52,336 nucleotides of DNA from Marinomonas flavescens (GTDB lineage Bacteria; Pseudomonadota; Gammaproteobacteria; Pseudomonadales; Marinomonadaceae): NCBI RefSeq assembly GCF_004352835.1, contig NZ_SJSB01000023.1, positions 1 to 52,336 of the forward strand, read 5' to 3'. Positions 26,120 through 33,601 of the stretch are shown one piece after another. The notes beneath the pieces are model-generated. The model was not told the DNA's origin and searched no databases. It was given only the letters and a program-made list of their open reading frames with translations. Each line of letters opens with the position of its first letter. Positions within the stretch are counted from its first letter, which is position 1. The position numbers and the translations under genes are program-made.

Positions 26120-26555
26120 GGTAATGTTCTATTCCATCTTCCATATAAGGGGCGGAAACCGTCATAAAACCATGTGACTGATAGAATTTTTCAAGATGCG
26201 ATTGTGCGCCAATTTTTATCGGTATATTTGGCCATAGCTTGAGTGTCTCTTGCACTGCATTCTTCATGAGTATGTGTCCTATTTTATCTTTACGATTTTC
26301 CTGCTCAACAACAACTCGCCCTATACTGGTATGAGCTGGGTAGCAATCCTCTTTTGCCAAGAGCCTAGCGTAAGCAATGATATGGTTGTCTTTCAGAGCA
26401 TACAGGTGTCGAGTATTAGGAAGCGTGTCTAGGCCATCTAATTCAGGAAAAGGGCAGTTCTGTTCAACCACAAAGACATTACAGCGCAGCTTTAGTAAGT
26501 CATATAAAATGAAAGTGGATAGCGCGTTAAACGGCTGACAATGCCATGTGATCAT
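26088..26555 (-). CDS. elaA: GNAT family acetyltransferase, ElaA-like
   Basis: A 155-residue ElaA-family acetyltransferase. It begins with LYDLLKLRCNVFVVEQNCPF then PELDGLDTLPNTRHLYAL, the characteristic ElaA start. The acetyl-CoA-binding stretch IGRVVVEQENRKDKIGHILM (about residues 78-97) has K-D-K-I-G in place of the usual R-x-x-G-x-G, and FYQSHGFMTVSAPYMEDGI is the typical C-terminal motif. The substrate is unknown. The gene is convergent with the UDG-like gene, with a 32-bp coding overlap. Confidence 0.87.
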   Translation of the reverse strand: MITWHCQPFNALSTFILYDLLKLRCNVFVVEQNCPFPELDGLDTLPNTRHLYALKDNHIIAYARLLAKEDCYPAHTSIGRVVVEQENRKDKIGHILMKNAVQETLKLWPNIPIKIGAQSHLEKFYQSHGFMTVSAPYMEDGIEHYLMTRDPEATN

Positions 26556-26721
26556 TATTATTACCTATGATTTTTTTGTTAGCTTATTATGCCTAGGAAG
26601 TCTCTTTATGAATATGATAGAGAATGAAAAAAGGGCTATAGACGTCACCGTTGCAACCTATATACCTGAAAAATATCAATATTTCTAGCATACGAGTGGT
26701 ATAGGAATTTGCTTTTACTGG

Positions 26722-26946
26722 ATGAAATTTCACTTTGAAATTAATGACGTTTCGAATTTTTTAATAAAGCGAAAGCAAGATAGGGTAAGAGTCGTGTTGT
26801 TTCTTTATGAAGAAATAAAGAAGCACAAAAAGATAAGCATAGAGTACAGAGGGTTTTTAATTCTAGGACCACTCCCGGATGGAGTAAGCCAAATGTCTTC
26901 TTTTAGAAAAGAAGGCGCTTACTCAATGGTATGTTTGGTTTACTGA
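26722..26946 (+). CDS. Possible small protein of unknown function
   Basis: A 74-codon frame, MKFHFEINDVSNFLIKR..., with mixed charged and hydrophobic composition and no motif I recognise. It has only a weak ribosome-binding site. Its 3' third is covered by a long hairpin, and it converges with the small gene on the other strand 10 bp away. It may be a real orphan gene, a decayed fragment or chance; I weigh against a confident call. Confidence 0.3.
   Translation: MKFHFEINDVSNFLIKRKQDRVRVVLFLYEEIKKHKKISIEYRGFLILGPLPDGVSQMSSFRKEGAYSMVCLVY
26882..26924. repeat. Long two-part hairpin
   Basis: GAGTAAGC pairs with GCTTACTC and, inside, CTTCTTTT pairs with AAAAGAAG, giving a two-tier stem. It sits between two small converging frames and could be a bidirectional terminator or RNA structure, although no T-run follows on the plus side. 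Confidence 0.55.
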
Positions 26947-26956
26947 GCTGAACAGA

Positions 26957-27160
26957 TTAAGCGTGCTGAGCAGAAGACGATACAAATGCAGACTTAATTT
27001 TAATCGCTACTTTTTTAACGGCTTTTACAGCAGAAGAAATACTAGCAACAATGTATTCGGCACGTTCAGCGCGAGCAATCATTTCGTATTTTTCAGCTTC
27101 ACTTAGATAAGGTGTGTTTACTTTTGTTAGCATAGTAGCAATAGATTGTGTGTTTTTCAT
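26957..27160 (-). CDS. Small helical protein, unknown function
   Basis: A 67-residue protein starting MKNTQSIATMLTKVNT. The middle (YLSEAEKYEMIARAERAEYI) and the basic alanine-rich end predict two amphipathic helices. It reminds me of small DUF1127/YjiS-like regulatory proteins but lacks a clear signature. A strong AAGGA eight bases before the ATG and a good sigma-70-like promoter upstream support expression. It is monocistronic. Confidence 0.65.
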   Translation of the reverse strand: MKNTQSIATMLTKVNTPYLSEAEKYEMIARAERAEYIVASISSAVKAVKKVAIKIKSAFVSSSAQHA

Positions 27161-27224
27161 GATGTATTCCTTGTTAGTTGTTTACTTTCAAAACCATCAA
27201 AACAAACTCCGTTTCGATGGTTAT

Positions 27225-27253
27225 ATAGTAGAAAGTATCGCTAAGGAAGACAA
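27225..27253 (-). promoter_or_regulatory. Candidate promoter of the 67-residue protein gene
   Basis: On the minus strand, TTGTCT (27248-27253) and TACTAT (27225-27230) are separated by 17 bp, about 65 bp upstream of the start codon. The leader that follows contains CCATCGAAACGG and TTTTGATGGTTTT, which can pair in part. Confidence 0.5.
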
Positions 27254-27319
27254 ACGAGAAAATATACACTAGAAGATGAATAAAACTAACCAATTAGTCA
27301 ATATTGTAAATAATAAGCA

Positions 27320-27976
27320 TTATGTGCTTTTATCGTCTGCCCAAGATTCAAAATGAATTGCTTTTTTTGCATCTCGTCTTGGAAGCCAACCGAAGCGTTC
27401 TAAGTCCGGTTTTGTCTGAAATTTATCCACATAGCCAACGCATAAATAGGCAATCACATCAATGCTATCGGGGATATTTAATGCTTTCTTAATAACCTCA
27501 TCGTGAACAATACTTACCCAGCCAACACCGATATTTTCAGCTCTGGCAGCCAGCCATAAGTTTTGCACAGCACAGACAGAACTAAACAAATCCATCTCAG
27601 GTTTTACCGTTCTTCCTAATACAACAGATCCCGTTCGACTGCGATCACAAGTGATACAAATACCTAAGGGCGCTTCTTCTATGCCCTCTAGTTTTAGATT
27701 TTTATATTGTTCTTTGCGATTGCCTTGAAACATTTCAGCGGATTGAGCGTGAGCATCTAGAAAGCCTTGTTTGATTTTGCTTTTAGTCTCTGAACTTTTG
27801 ATAATAATGAAGTCCCAAGGCTGCATAAAACCGACACTAGGGGCATGATGAGCTGCCAGTAAAATACGCTCTAATACATCATCTGGAATGGGCGTATTAA
27901 TAAATTCACTACGGACGTCACGGCGAGAAAAGATAGTTTTATACACCGCATTCCGTTCTTCTTGAGATATTTTCAT
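27320..27976 (-). CDS. bluB: 5,6-dimethylbenzimidazole synthase BluB
   Basis: Oxygen-dependent flavodestructase that converts FMNH2 into 5,6-dimethylbenzimidazole, the lower ligand of cobalamin. It has 218 residues (typical about 210-230) and a nitroreductase-like fold. The BluB-specific features are SRRDVRSEF, LLAAHHAPSVGFMQPWDF near residues 38-55, GRTVKPEMDLFSSVCAVQNL near 125-144 and LAARAENIGVGWVSIV after it. These separate it from ordinary nitroreductases. It complements CobT, whose substrate it makes. It has its own ribosome-binding site (AAAGG) and is separated from satP upstream by hairpins. Confidence 0.9.
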   Translation of the reverse strand: MKISQEERNAVYKTIFSRRDVRSEFINTPIPDDVLERILLAAHHAPSVGFMQPWDFIIIKSSETKSKIKQGFLDAHAQSAEMFQGNRKEQYKNLKLEGIEEAPLGICITCDRSRTGSVVLGRTVKPEMDLFSSVCAVQNLWLAARAENIGVGWVSIVHDEVIKKALNIPDSIDVIAYLCVGYVDKFQTKPDLERFGWLPRRDAKKAIHFESWADDKST

Positions 27977-28052
27977 AACCGCCTTTTGGATCTATTCTAA
28001 AGGTGGGCATTATGACGTTGAATTTACGGGGAGGCTAACGCGTGGATAACAT

Positions 28053-28114
28053 TAAGAGATGAATTTTGTTCATCTCTTATAAAGCCCACATCAGGAAATG
28101 TGGGCTTTATATCA
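28053..28114. terminator. Two hairpins between satP and bluB
   Basis: AGAGATGAA pairs with TTCATCTCT around TTTTG. About 5 bp on, AAAGCCCACAT pairs with ATGTGGGCTTT. The second is a good terminator for the leftward satP transcript, so bluB must have its own promoter. Confidence 0.75.
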
Positions 28115-28181
28115 TTTTAAAGTAAGTTATAAACTGTTTGATGTGTATGTAGCGATTGTGACGCTAATGTTTAAGGTATTT

Positions 28182-28745
28182 CTATTGACCGTAAACTTCG
28201 TCTATTACTTGTTTTAGACCGGCATAAATCGCAGAAGCACCACATAGAATCCCTTCATAACCAGCGATATGTTGGATAGTGGTATTGCCTGTGTAATCAC
28301 CAAGAGCGAGCAAGAAAAATAAGATAGCTAATGTTGAGAATACGATTTGCAGTGGTTTATTAATACGTAATGTGGCGATAAATAAAATACTTGTAAAAAT
28401 GCCCCAAAGAATGAAATAGGCAACCATAGACGATCCTTTAGGGCCGTCCCAAAGTCCCATTTTTGGTAAAAGAAGCAGTCCGACTAGAGTTAACCAGAAA
28501 AATCCATAAGAAGTAAAAGCAGTCGTTCCGAAAGTATTTCCCTTTTTCCACTCCATAATGCCTGCAATAACTTGCGCCATCCCACCGTAGAAAATGCCCA
28601 TGGCTAAAATCATAGAACCTAGTGGAAATAGGCCAGAGTTATGAAAATTTAACAATACTGTCGTCATACCGAAGGCCACTAGGCCAAGGGGAGCTGGGTT
28701 TGCTGTTAGATCAACTTGTTTGATTAACGTTGTTTGGTTTTCCAT
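28182..28745 (-). CDS. satP: Acetate/succinate uptake transporter (GPR1/FUN34/YaaH family)
   Basis: A 187-residue membrane protein with six helices, typical of SatP (E. coli 188 residues). The family signature [20 protein letters not shown] lies at residues 16-35, and the second helix motif [20 protein letters not shown] follows. It imports acetate or succinate with protons. It lies on the same strand as the DUF4212/symporter operon but has its own 400-bp upstream region, which contains the 14-bp motif shared with that operon. Confidence 0.93.
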   Translation of the reverse strand: MENQTTLIKQVDLTANPAPLGLVAFGMTTVLLNFHNSGLFPLGSMILAMGIFYGGMAQVIAGIMEWKKGNTFGTTAFTSYGFFWLTLVGLLLLPKMGLWDGPKGSSMVAYFILWGIFTSILFIATLRINKPLQIVFSTLAILFFLLALGDYTGNTTIQHIAGYEGILCGASAIYAGLKQVIDEVYGQ

Positions 28746-29129
28746 AGATACCTTCTTATTATATTTATTTTAGGAGTTACATTTCGATCTAGAAGTATTT
28801 TTATCATGACTAGATCTCGTCATCCCGTGAGTTCTTATGTTCAGGAATGAACTGCCAAAGACTATAATGTTGGCTGAGGTAGTGAGTACAGTCCGACTTT
28901 AGTCGAATATAAAGATGACATTAACCTCTATTTTATTGAACATAGTACTACTGGAAGTAGATTGTTTTTTTGATTAAGGCTAAGAAAACAGCGCTGAGGC
29001 AAGGGATTACTGAATTGAAGGGTATATTTTGGCGAACTGAAGTAATGCTATTTTATTTTATTTGTTAGAATTAAATAAATAAGAAATGACGATTAAATTA
29101 ATTTATTTCCCTATTTTTTGCTCAATTTG
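28746..29129. promoter_or_regulatory. satP upstream region
   Basis: No gene is supported in this stretch. On the minus strand a possible -10 (TATAGT, about 28862-28867) lies between the shared motif at 28896-28909 and the satP start, which fits an activator-dependent promoter. A weak hairpin marked by TGATAAGA/TCTTATCA (about 29150-29188) follows the upstream gene. Confidence 0.45.
28896..28909. promoter_or_regulatory. 14-bp motif upstream of satP, shared with the symporter operon
   Basis: ACTTTAGTCGAATA is identical to 31920-31933 upstream of the DUF4212 gene, in the same orientation relative to the genes. Here it is extended to CGACTTTAGTCG, a perfect 5-bp inverted repeat. It is a candidate binding site for a shared regulator of monocarboxylate uptake. 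Confidence 0.6.
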
Positions 29130-29154
29130 CTGATCTGATCTGATCTGATCTGAT
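29130..29154. repeat. Five tandem copies of CTGAT
   Basis: A perfect pentanucleotide microsatellite (CTGAT)5 lies in the gap between the 171-residue protein gene and satP, about 35 bp after the former's stop. Its length could vary by slippage. Confidence 0.95.
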
Positions 29155-29189
29155 AAGACTAAGAGATGAAGCTACTCCACCTCTTATCA

Positions 29190-29705
29190 TTAACCTGCCT
29201 TTTGACACACTGCCGTGAGTAGGGGATCATTTTCGTTAAGCGGATACCAATGACTGTCTTGTAGATGTGAAGGATTAAAAGACTCAGTGAAATCTGTTCG
29301 AGCATCTTGTACACAATCGACTATTTGAGGCACTCGTTTTGCTAAGTGTCGGCGCTCGAAAAAATATAGGTCTACTAACACAAGATCTGGATCTATTTTA
29401 TTCTGGGCTGAATTAGTGACATCAGCAGCAATAAAACGCATGGTTTGTGGATATATATAGCTCCAAGGACGCCATGGGGCTTCCTCTTGAACCGTTTTTA
29501 CAACGACTAAACCTGTAGGCAACATGCTTTTTTGGTGATCGTACCAGCTGTATTCACCTTGTACTTGAAAACCTAACATTGCAAGACCTGCAAACGTTGG
29601 GACCAGCCATTTAGGGGCTTTTTTCTTAGATAATGTACGAATAAAAAGGGCGATGCCTGCGCCTCCTATTCCTGCAAATACCGTTGCTATTAATTCCCAA
29701 AACAT
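29190..29705 (-). CDS. Membrane-anchored protein of unknown function next to the symporter
   Basis: A 171-residue protein with a hydrophobic N-terminus (about residues 3-23) and a second hydrophobic stretch (about 33-46). A soluble C-terminal domain follows, probably periplasmic, with two cysteines (in VDCVQDAR and AVCQKAG) that could form a disulfide. I do not recognise the family. It lies 105 bp downstream of the symporter gene on the same strand, so it may belong to that operon as an accessory protein. The start has a moderate AGAGAAATAATT ribosome-binding region. Confidence 0.7.
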   Translation of the reverse strand: MFWELIATVFAGIGGAGIALFIRTLSKKKAPKWLVPTFAGLAMLGFQVQGEYSWYDHQKSMLPTGLVVVKTVQEEAPWRPWSYIYPQTMRFIAADVTNSAQNKIDPDLVLVDLYFFERRHLAKRVPQIVDCVQDARTDFTESFNPSHLQDSHWYPLNENDPLLTAVCQKAG

Positions 29706-29810
29706 AATTATTTCTCTTTAATTATTGTGTGTTTTGTATTCAATCGAGAATAAATCAAAATAGAAAGATCGAGTACCATTATGACACTCGATCTTTCTTA
29801 TCCATCAATA

Positions 29811-31577
29811 TTAGTGATCGACTGCCTTACCCGCACCTTGTGGATAACGCACACTTTCTACTAGATCTTGGATTGCTTTTGGCGGTGCTTCTGTCATAGA
29901 AGATACCAAGAAAGCAACAGAGAAGTTAATAACAGCTCCAATTGCGCCAAATGACAATGGTGAAATACCGAATAACCAGTTGTCTGGTGTATTGGCAAAA
30001 GAGGCCGTACCTGGAATAAATAACCAACCTAGGAATAGGAAAATATACACCAAGGTAGAAATCAAACCAGCCAACATGCCCGCTACAGCACCCTTACTAT
30101 TTACTCGTTTAGAGAATATTCCCATCATTAGTGCTGGGAATATAGAGGCCGCAGCGATACCAAAGGCGAGAGCCACAACCTGAGCTGCAAAGCCAGGCGG
30201 GTTTAGACCTAAGTAGGTAGCAACCACGATAGCGACAAACATGGCCATCCTCGCGGCGAGCAGCTCTCCTTTATCGCTAATATTGGGGTTAATGGTTCCT
30301 TTTATTAAGTCATGACTGATCGCGGACGATATGGCGAGTAGCAAGCCTGCAGCAGTTGAGAGTGCGGCAGCAAGACCCCCAGCAGCAATAAGACCAATGA
30401 CCCAGCTTGGAAGGTTTGCAATTTCAGGGTTAGCCAATACAAGAATATCTCGGTTAACCACTAGTTCGTTACCTTTCCAGCCTCGTGCCGTCGCTTCTGC
30501 TTTAAACGCTGGAGTATCGTTATAAAGCTCAATACGACCATCAGCATTTTTGTCTTCAAATTTGATTAACCCTGTTGTTTCCCAGTTTTTAATCCAATCA
30601 GGACGTTCAGCGTACTCAATAGGTTGCGATGTAGGACCATCTGGATAGATAGTGCTCAATAGGTTTAATCGTGCCATAGAGGCAACAGCAGGCGCTGTTA
30701 GATAAAGTAAGGCAATGAATACCAATGCCCAACCAGCAGACCAACGAGCATCCGCTACTTTAGGAACCGTGAAGAAACGAATGATAACGTGTGGTAAACC
30801 AGCGGTACCTATCATCAATGACAGAGTAAATAGCACCATGTTTAACTTGTTATCAACATCCGCAGTATAATCTTGGAAGCCTAGTTCGCGCACAACTTCA
30901 TCCAGTTTTTGCAACAAAGGCATACCAGATTCAGTGTGATTAGAGAAAAGGCCAATAGCTGGAATGAAGGTATCAGTAAGCTGCAAAGAGATAAATACAG
31001 CAGGAATAGTATAAGCGATGATTAACACCACATATTGAGCCACCTGAGTATAAGTAATCCCTTTCATGCCACCGAGTACCGCATAGAAGAATACAACGAC
31101 AGCAGCAATCATTAATCCAGTATCGTTTTCAACTTCCAAAAATCGAGAGAAGGCAACGCCTGCGCCTGTCATTTGTCCAATAACATAAGTTACCGAAGCG
31201 ATAATTAAACAGGCTACAGCGACTAGCCGTGCAGTACGACTATAGAATCGATCACCGATGAAATCAGGAACGGTATACTTACCGAATTTACGTAAATAAG
31301 GCGCTAGTAACATGGCGAGTAAAACGTAACCACCAGTCCAGCCCATAAGGAATGTGGAGTTTGCGTAGCCACCGGCTGCAATTAACCCTGCCATTGAAAT
31401 GAAAGAAGCAGCAGACATCCAATCAGCAGCGGTAGCCATACCGTTTAATACTGGATGAACGCCGCCGCCAGCAACGTAAAACTCTTTCGTTGAGCCAGCT
31501 CGCGCCCAAAAGGCTATGCCAAAATAGAGTGCGAATGAAGCGCCAACGAAAAGCAAGTTAATGGTAAATTGACTCAT
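29811..31577 (-). CDS. Solute:sodium symporter, VC_2705 subfamily (ActP-like), large subunit
   Basis: A 588-residue SSS-family transporter with about 13-14 helices. It has the signature WMSAASFISMAGLIAAGGYA near residues 53-72 and YVIGQMTGAGVAFSRFLEV near 130-148. A large polar loop (about 315-385, rich in DKNADGRIELYND, calcium-loop-like) separates the helix sets. Pairing with a DUF4212 small subunit marks the VC_2705 subfamily, usually annotated as cation/acetate symporter and close to ActP. Acetate or another short monocarboxylate is the likely substrate. It starts 6 bp after the DUF4212 gene behind GAGGAG. Confidence 0.92.
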   Translation of the reverse strand: MSQFTINLLFVGASFALYFGIAFWARAGSTKEFYVAGGGVHPVLNGMATAADWMSAASFISMAGLIAAGGYANSTFLMGWTGGYVLLAMLLAPYLRKFGKYTVPDFIGDRFYSRTARLVAVACLIIASVTYVIGQMTGAGVAFSRFLEVENDTGLMIAAVVVFFYAVLGGMKGITYTQVAQYVVLIIAYTIPAVFISLQLTDTFIPAIGLFSNHTESGMPLLQKLDEVVRELGFQDYTADVDNKLNMVLFTLSLMIGTAGLPHVIIRFFTVPKVADARWSAGWALVFIALLYLTAPAVASMARLNLLSTIYPDGPTSQPIEYAERPDWIKNWETTGLIKFEDKNADGRIELYNDTPAFKAEATARGWKGNELVVNRDILVLANPEIANLPSWVIGLIAAGGLAAALSTAAGLLLAISSAISHDLIKGTINPNISDKGELLAARMAMFVAIVVATYLGLNPPGFAAQVVALAFGIAAASIFPALMMGIFSKRVNSKGAVAGMLAGLISTLVYIFLFLGWLFIPGTASFANTPDNWLFGISPLSFGAIGAVINFSVAFLVSSMTEAPPKAIQDLVESVRYPQGAGKAVDH

Positions 31578-31583
31578 ACTGAC

Positions 31584-31844
31584 TTACTCCTCTAGGCCAA
31601 ATTTTTCATCAAGCTTGTTCATTCTCCAAGCATAGAAGAAGGTCAAGATGATAAATACGAGAATGGAGCCTTGTTGAGCGAACCAAAATCCAAGGTCGGT
31701 TCCGCCAATATGAATTCCGCTGAGTAAAGGTCGAAAAAGAATGGCGCACCCATAGGAAGCCAATGCCCATACGACCAAACAACCTAGGATAAGCCGTAGG
31801 TTGGCTTGCCAATATTGTTGTGCATTAAGATTTTGATCTGACAC
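31584..31844 (-). CDS. DUF4212 protein, putative sodium:solute symporter small subunit
   Basis: An 86-residue protein with two helices (about residues 16-36 and 52-72). It shows the family pattern YWQANLRLILGCLVVWALAS, then FWFAQQGSILVFIILTFFYA and WRMNKLDEKFG. It is the usual partner of the VC_2705-type symporter encoded 6 bp downstream. The start is GTG at 31844 with a strong AAGGAGATCTACC before it. Confidence 0.92.
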   Translation of the reverse strand: MSDQNLNAQQYWQANLRLILGCLVVWALASYGCAILFRPLLSGIHIGGTDLGFWFAQQGSILVFIILTFFYAWRMNKLDEKFGLEE

Positions 31845-31919
31845 GGTAGATCTCCTTATTTATAATTATTTTTTCTACACCTAGTGAATTTAGCAGTGCT
31901 TTGTAAATAAAGAATCACT

Positions 31920-31933
31920 ACTTTAGTCGAATA
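31920..31933. promoter_or_regulatory. 14-bp motif upstream of the symporter operon
   Basis: ACTTTAGTCGAATA, identical to 28896-28909 upstream of satP, lies 75 bp before the DUF4212 start. It sits in the intergenic region shared with the divergent DUF6500 gene, so it could also affect that gene. Confidence 0.6.
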
Positions 31934-32012
31934 AGAAAAAATAATGCAATAATGTTAACCAATGTAATAATAGTGCAAAAAATAAGAGTTAAAAATTTAA
32001 TAAGGAAAGCTT

Positions 32013-32252
32013 ATGGATCGTAATATTAAAGATAAGATGAGGCGTATTTGTGCAGAGAAAATCAATAAAAAAGGAGTAGAGGTTCAGGTTTCCTTTTATG
32101 CATTTTTTGCAAACAAGAACGATGATCCTGTGACCTTAATGCTGGTTGCTCGCTGGTGGATAGAAGAAAATCGATTTAATCACTTTGAAAAAGCCACCAA
32201 AATACGCGACATCCTTAGCGAGACAGACTTCACTTTCTCTACTTGCGATTAG
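32013..32252 (+). CDS. DUF6500 family protein
   Basis: A 79-residue basic protein, MDRNIKDKMRRICAEKINKK..., with SFYAFFANKNDDPVTLMLVA then RWWIEENRFNHFEKATKIRD. This pattern matches the DUF6500 family as I remember it; function unknown. AAGGAAAGC lies directly upstream of the ATG. It is divergent from the DUF4212/symporter operon. Confidence 0.75.
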   Translation: MDRNIKDKMRRICAEKINKKGVEVQVSFYAFFANKNDDPVTLMLVARWWIEENRFNHFEKATKIRDILSETDFTFSTCD

Positions 32253-32561
32253 TGCGACCTATGCAACCATGGATGAATAGCGCCAAATAAGGCTATTAAT
32301 GCAAAGTTACAGTGTAAATAGACTATAAATGAGTGCGATTCTTTATACTTAATAGACCCAGATGGGAATAAATTAGAATAGCACTGTGACTCTTTGAAAA
32401 GTTGATTGGAATCCGTTAAAAAACATCCTCATGATGATCTCGTTTGGCTGTTTTCGCGTAGACAATCTTACTCAGTACTTTCTTTGTTTCCCTCTACGAC
32501 TTACGAAAGTATAAGTCGTTGGGTGTGCTAGGCATATGGTCAAATCATGAGGAGGTTGTTC
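32253..32561. other. Intergenic region, mostly without genes
   Basis: Apart from a short glyoxalase-like remnant (32331-32381), I see no gene in this stretch. A CGACTTACGAAAGTATAAGTCG inverted repeat (CGACTTA/TAAGTCG, 32497-32518) lies about 45 bp before the GNAT start and may be a regulatory or terminator-like element. Confidence 0.4.
32331..32381 (+). pseudogene. Possible remnant of a glyoxalase/VOC-family gene 3' end
   Basis: The frame reads ECDSLYLIDPDGNKLE followed by a stop. The DSLYLIDPDGNKLE ending is typical of the C-terminus of vicinal-oxygen-chelate (glyoxalase/fosfomycin-resistance) proteins. The frame is closed by a stop shortly upstream and no start is visible, so only the last strand would remain. 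Short length makes chance similarity possible. Confidence 0.35.
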
Positions 32562-33080
32562 ATGAAAGGAAATAGATTTAAATGGCAATTTGCTGAATTT
32601 GATGAAGCGAGTGACATTAGCGATTTGCTAAACCTTGCATATCGAGGCTTAGACAATTGGACAGAAGAAACAACATTACTAGATGGAAAAAGAGCATCGC
32701 CCTCATTAGTAGAGCGTAGCATGAAGGAAAGCGGTACTTACTTTTTTGTTTGTCGAAATGATACCGCTTTGTTGGCCTGCATTAGGCTAACCCTTGTCGG
32801 TAACGAAGCTTACATTGGCTCGTTTGCCGTATTACCGACTTACCAACGGTCGGGTATTGGAACGCACCTTTTGGCTGAGATTGAGCAGATTGCGACGAAA
32901 GAATACGGTGTCACTTTTTTCTCTTTACCTGTATTAACTGGGCAGAATACGCTAAAAAAATTCTATGAAAAATGTGGTTATCATAAAACAGGAAATACTG
33001 AGCCATATCCTGTTCATTTAAACATTGGTAAACCAAAAAGAAGTGATGTTACGATTGAATTTTATTTAAAGAAAGTGTGA
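32562..33080 (+). CDS. GNAT family N-acetyltransferase
   Basis: A 172-residue acetyltransferase. It has the core VLPTYQRSGIGTHLLAEIEQ (about residues 94-113), carrying the acetyl-CoA-binding Q-x-x-G-I-G, and the C-terminal LTGQNTLKKFYEKCGYHKTG. I prefer the ATG at 32562, as AGGAGG lies six bases before it; the ATG at 32547 overlaps that ribosome-binding site. The substrate is unknown. Its stop overlaps or abuts the MOSC frame, suggesting cotranscription. Confidence 0.86.
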   Translation: MKGNRFKWQFAEFDEASDISDLLNLAYRGLDNWTEETTLLDGKRASPSLVERSMKESGTYFFVCRNDTALLACIRLTLVGNEAYIGSFAVLPTYQRSGIGTHLLAEIEQIATKEYGVTFFSLPVLTGQNTLKKFYEKCGYHKTGNTEPYPVHLNIGKPKRSDVTIEFYLKKV

Positions 33081-33145
33081 TTAGAATAGCGAGTAACACT
33101 CATTTTTTCATGCACTTTACTCTCTGCCATTTAATAGGATACATC

Positions 33146-33595
33146 TTGATAAAAGCCATCTTTGTTGCCCCTAAAAAGCGTTCTCTTCAGCTTTCTATTG
33201 AAGCGGTGAAGGTGGATGCTGGTAAAGGAATTGTAGGGGATAGAAACTACGCAAAACGTTACGAAGCCGGTTTGAATATTACTTTTGTTGAGTATGAAGA
33301 GATTGAGGCTTTTAATACCAATTTCGGTCAGAATATTGCCTTGTCTGATACGCGCCGAAACATAGTGACTCAAGGTGTGCGTCTTAATCAGCTGGTGGGT
33401 AAAGAGTTTTCAATTGGTGAGGTACAGTTTTACGGGGTTGAAATGTGTGAACCATGCTCTGCTCTAGGAAGGTCGCTCGCAAATGGAACGCTTACTGCGC
33501 CCCAGGTTGTTAAAGCATGGTTGAATCGAGGTGGATTAAGAGCCAACGTGTTAACCACAGGTATTCTAAAAATCGGTATGTCATTGGTAAGATGA
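33146..33595 (+). CDS. MOSC domain-containing protein
   Basis: A 149-residue MOSC-domain protein (a beta-barrel related to the C-terminal domain of molybdenum-cofactor sulfurases). It has IFVAPKKRSLQLSIEAVKVD, then GKGIVGDRNYAKRY and TRRNIVTQGVRLNQLVGKEF. The conserved cysteine lies in CEPCSALGRSLANG near residue 105. Its physiological role is unknown. I prefer a TTG start at 33146 (AGGA eight bases upstream), since the domain begins there. The frame is open back to a GTG at 33077 that overlaps the GNAT stop, and a start there would add 23 residues lacking family similarity. Confidence 0.78.
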   Translation: MIKAIFVAPKKRSLQLSIEAVKVDAGKGIVGDRNYAKRYEAGLNITFVEYEEIEAFNTNFGQNIALSDTRRNIVTQGVRLNQLVGKEFSIGEVQFYGVEMCEPCSALGRSLANGTLTAPQVVKAWLNRGGLRANVLTTGILKIGMSLVR

Positions 33596-33601
33596 TAGGA
33601 T

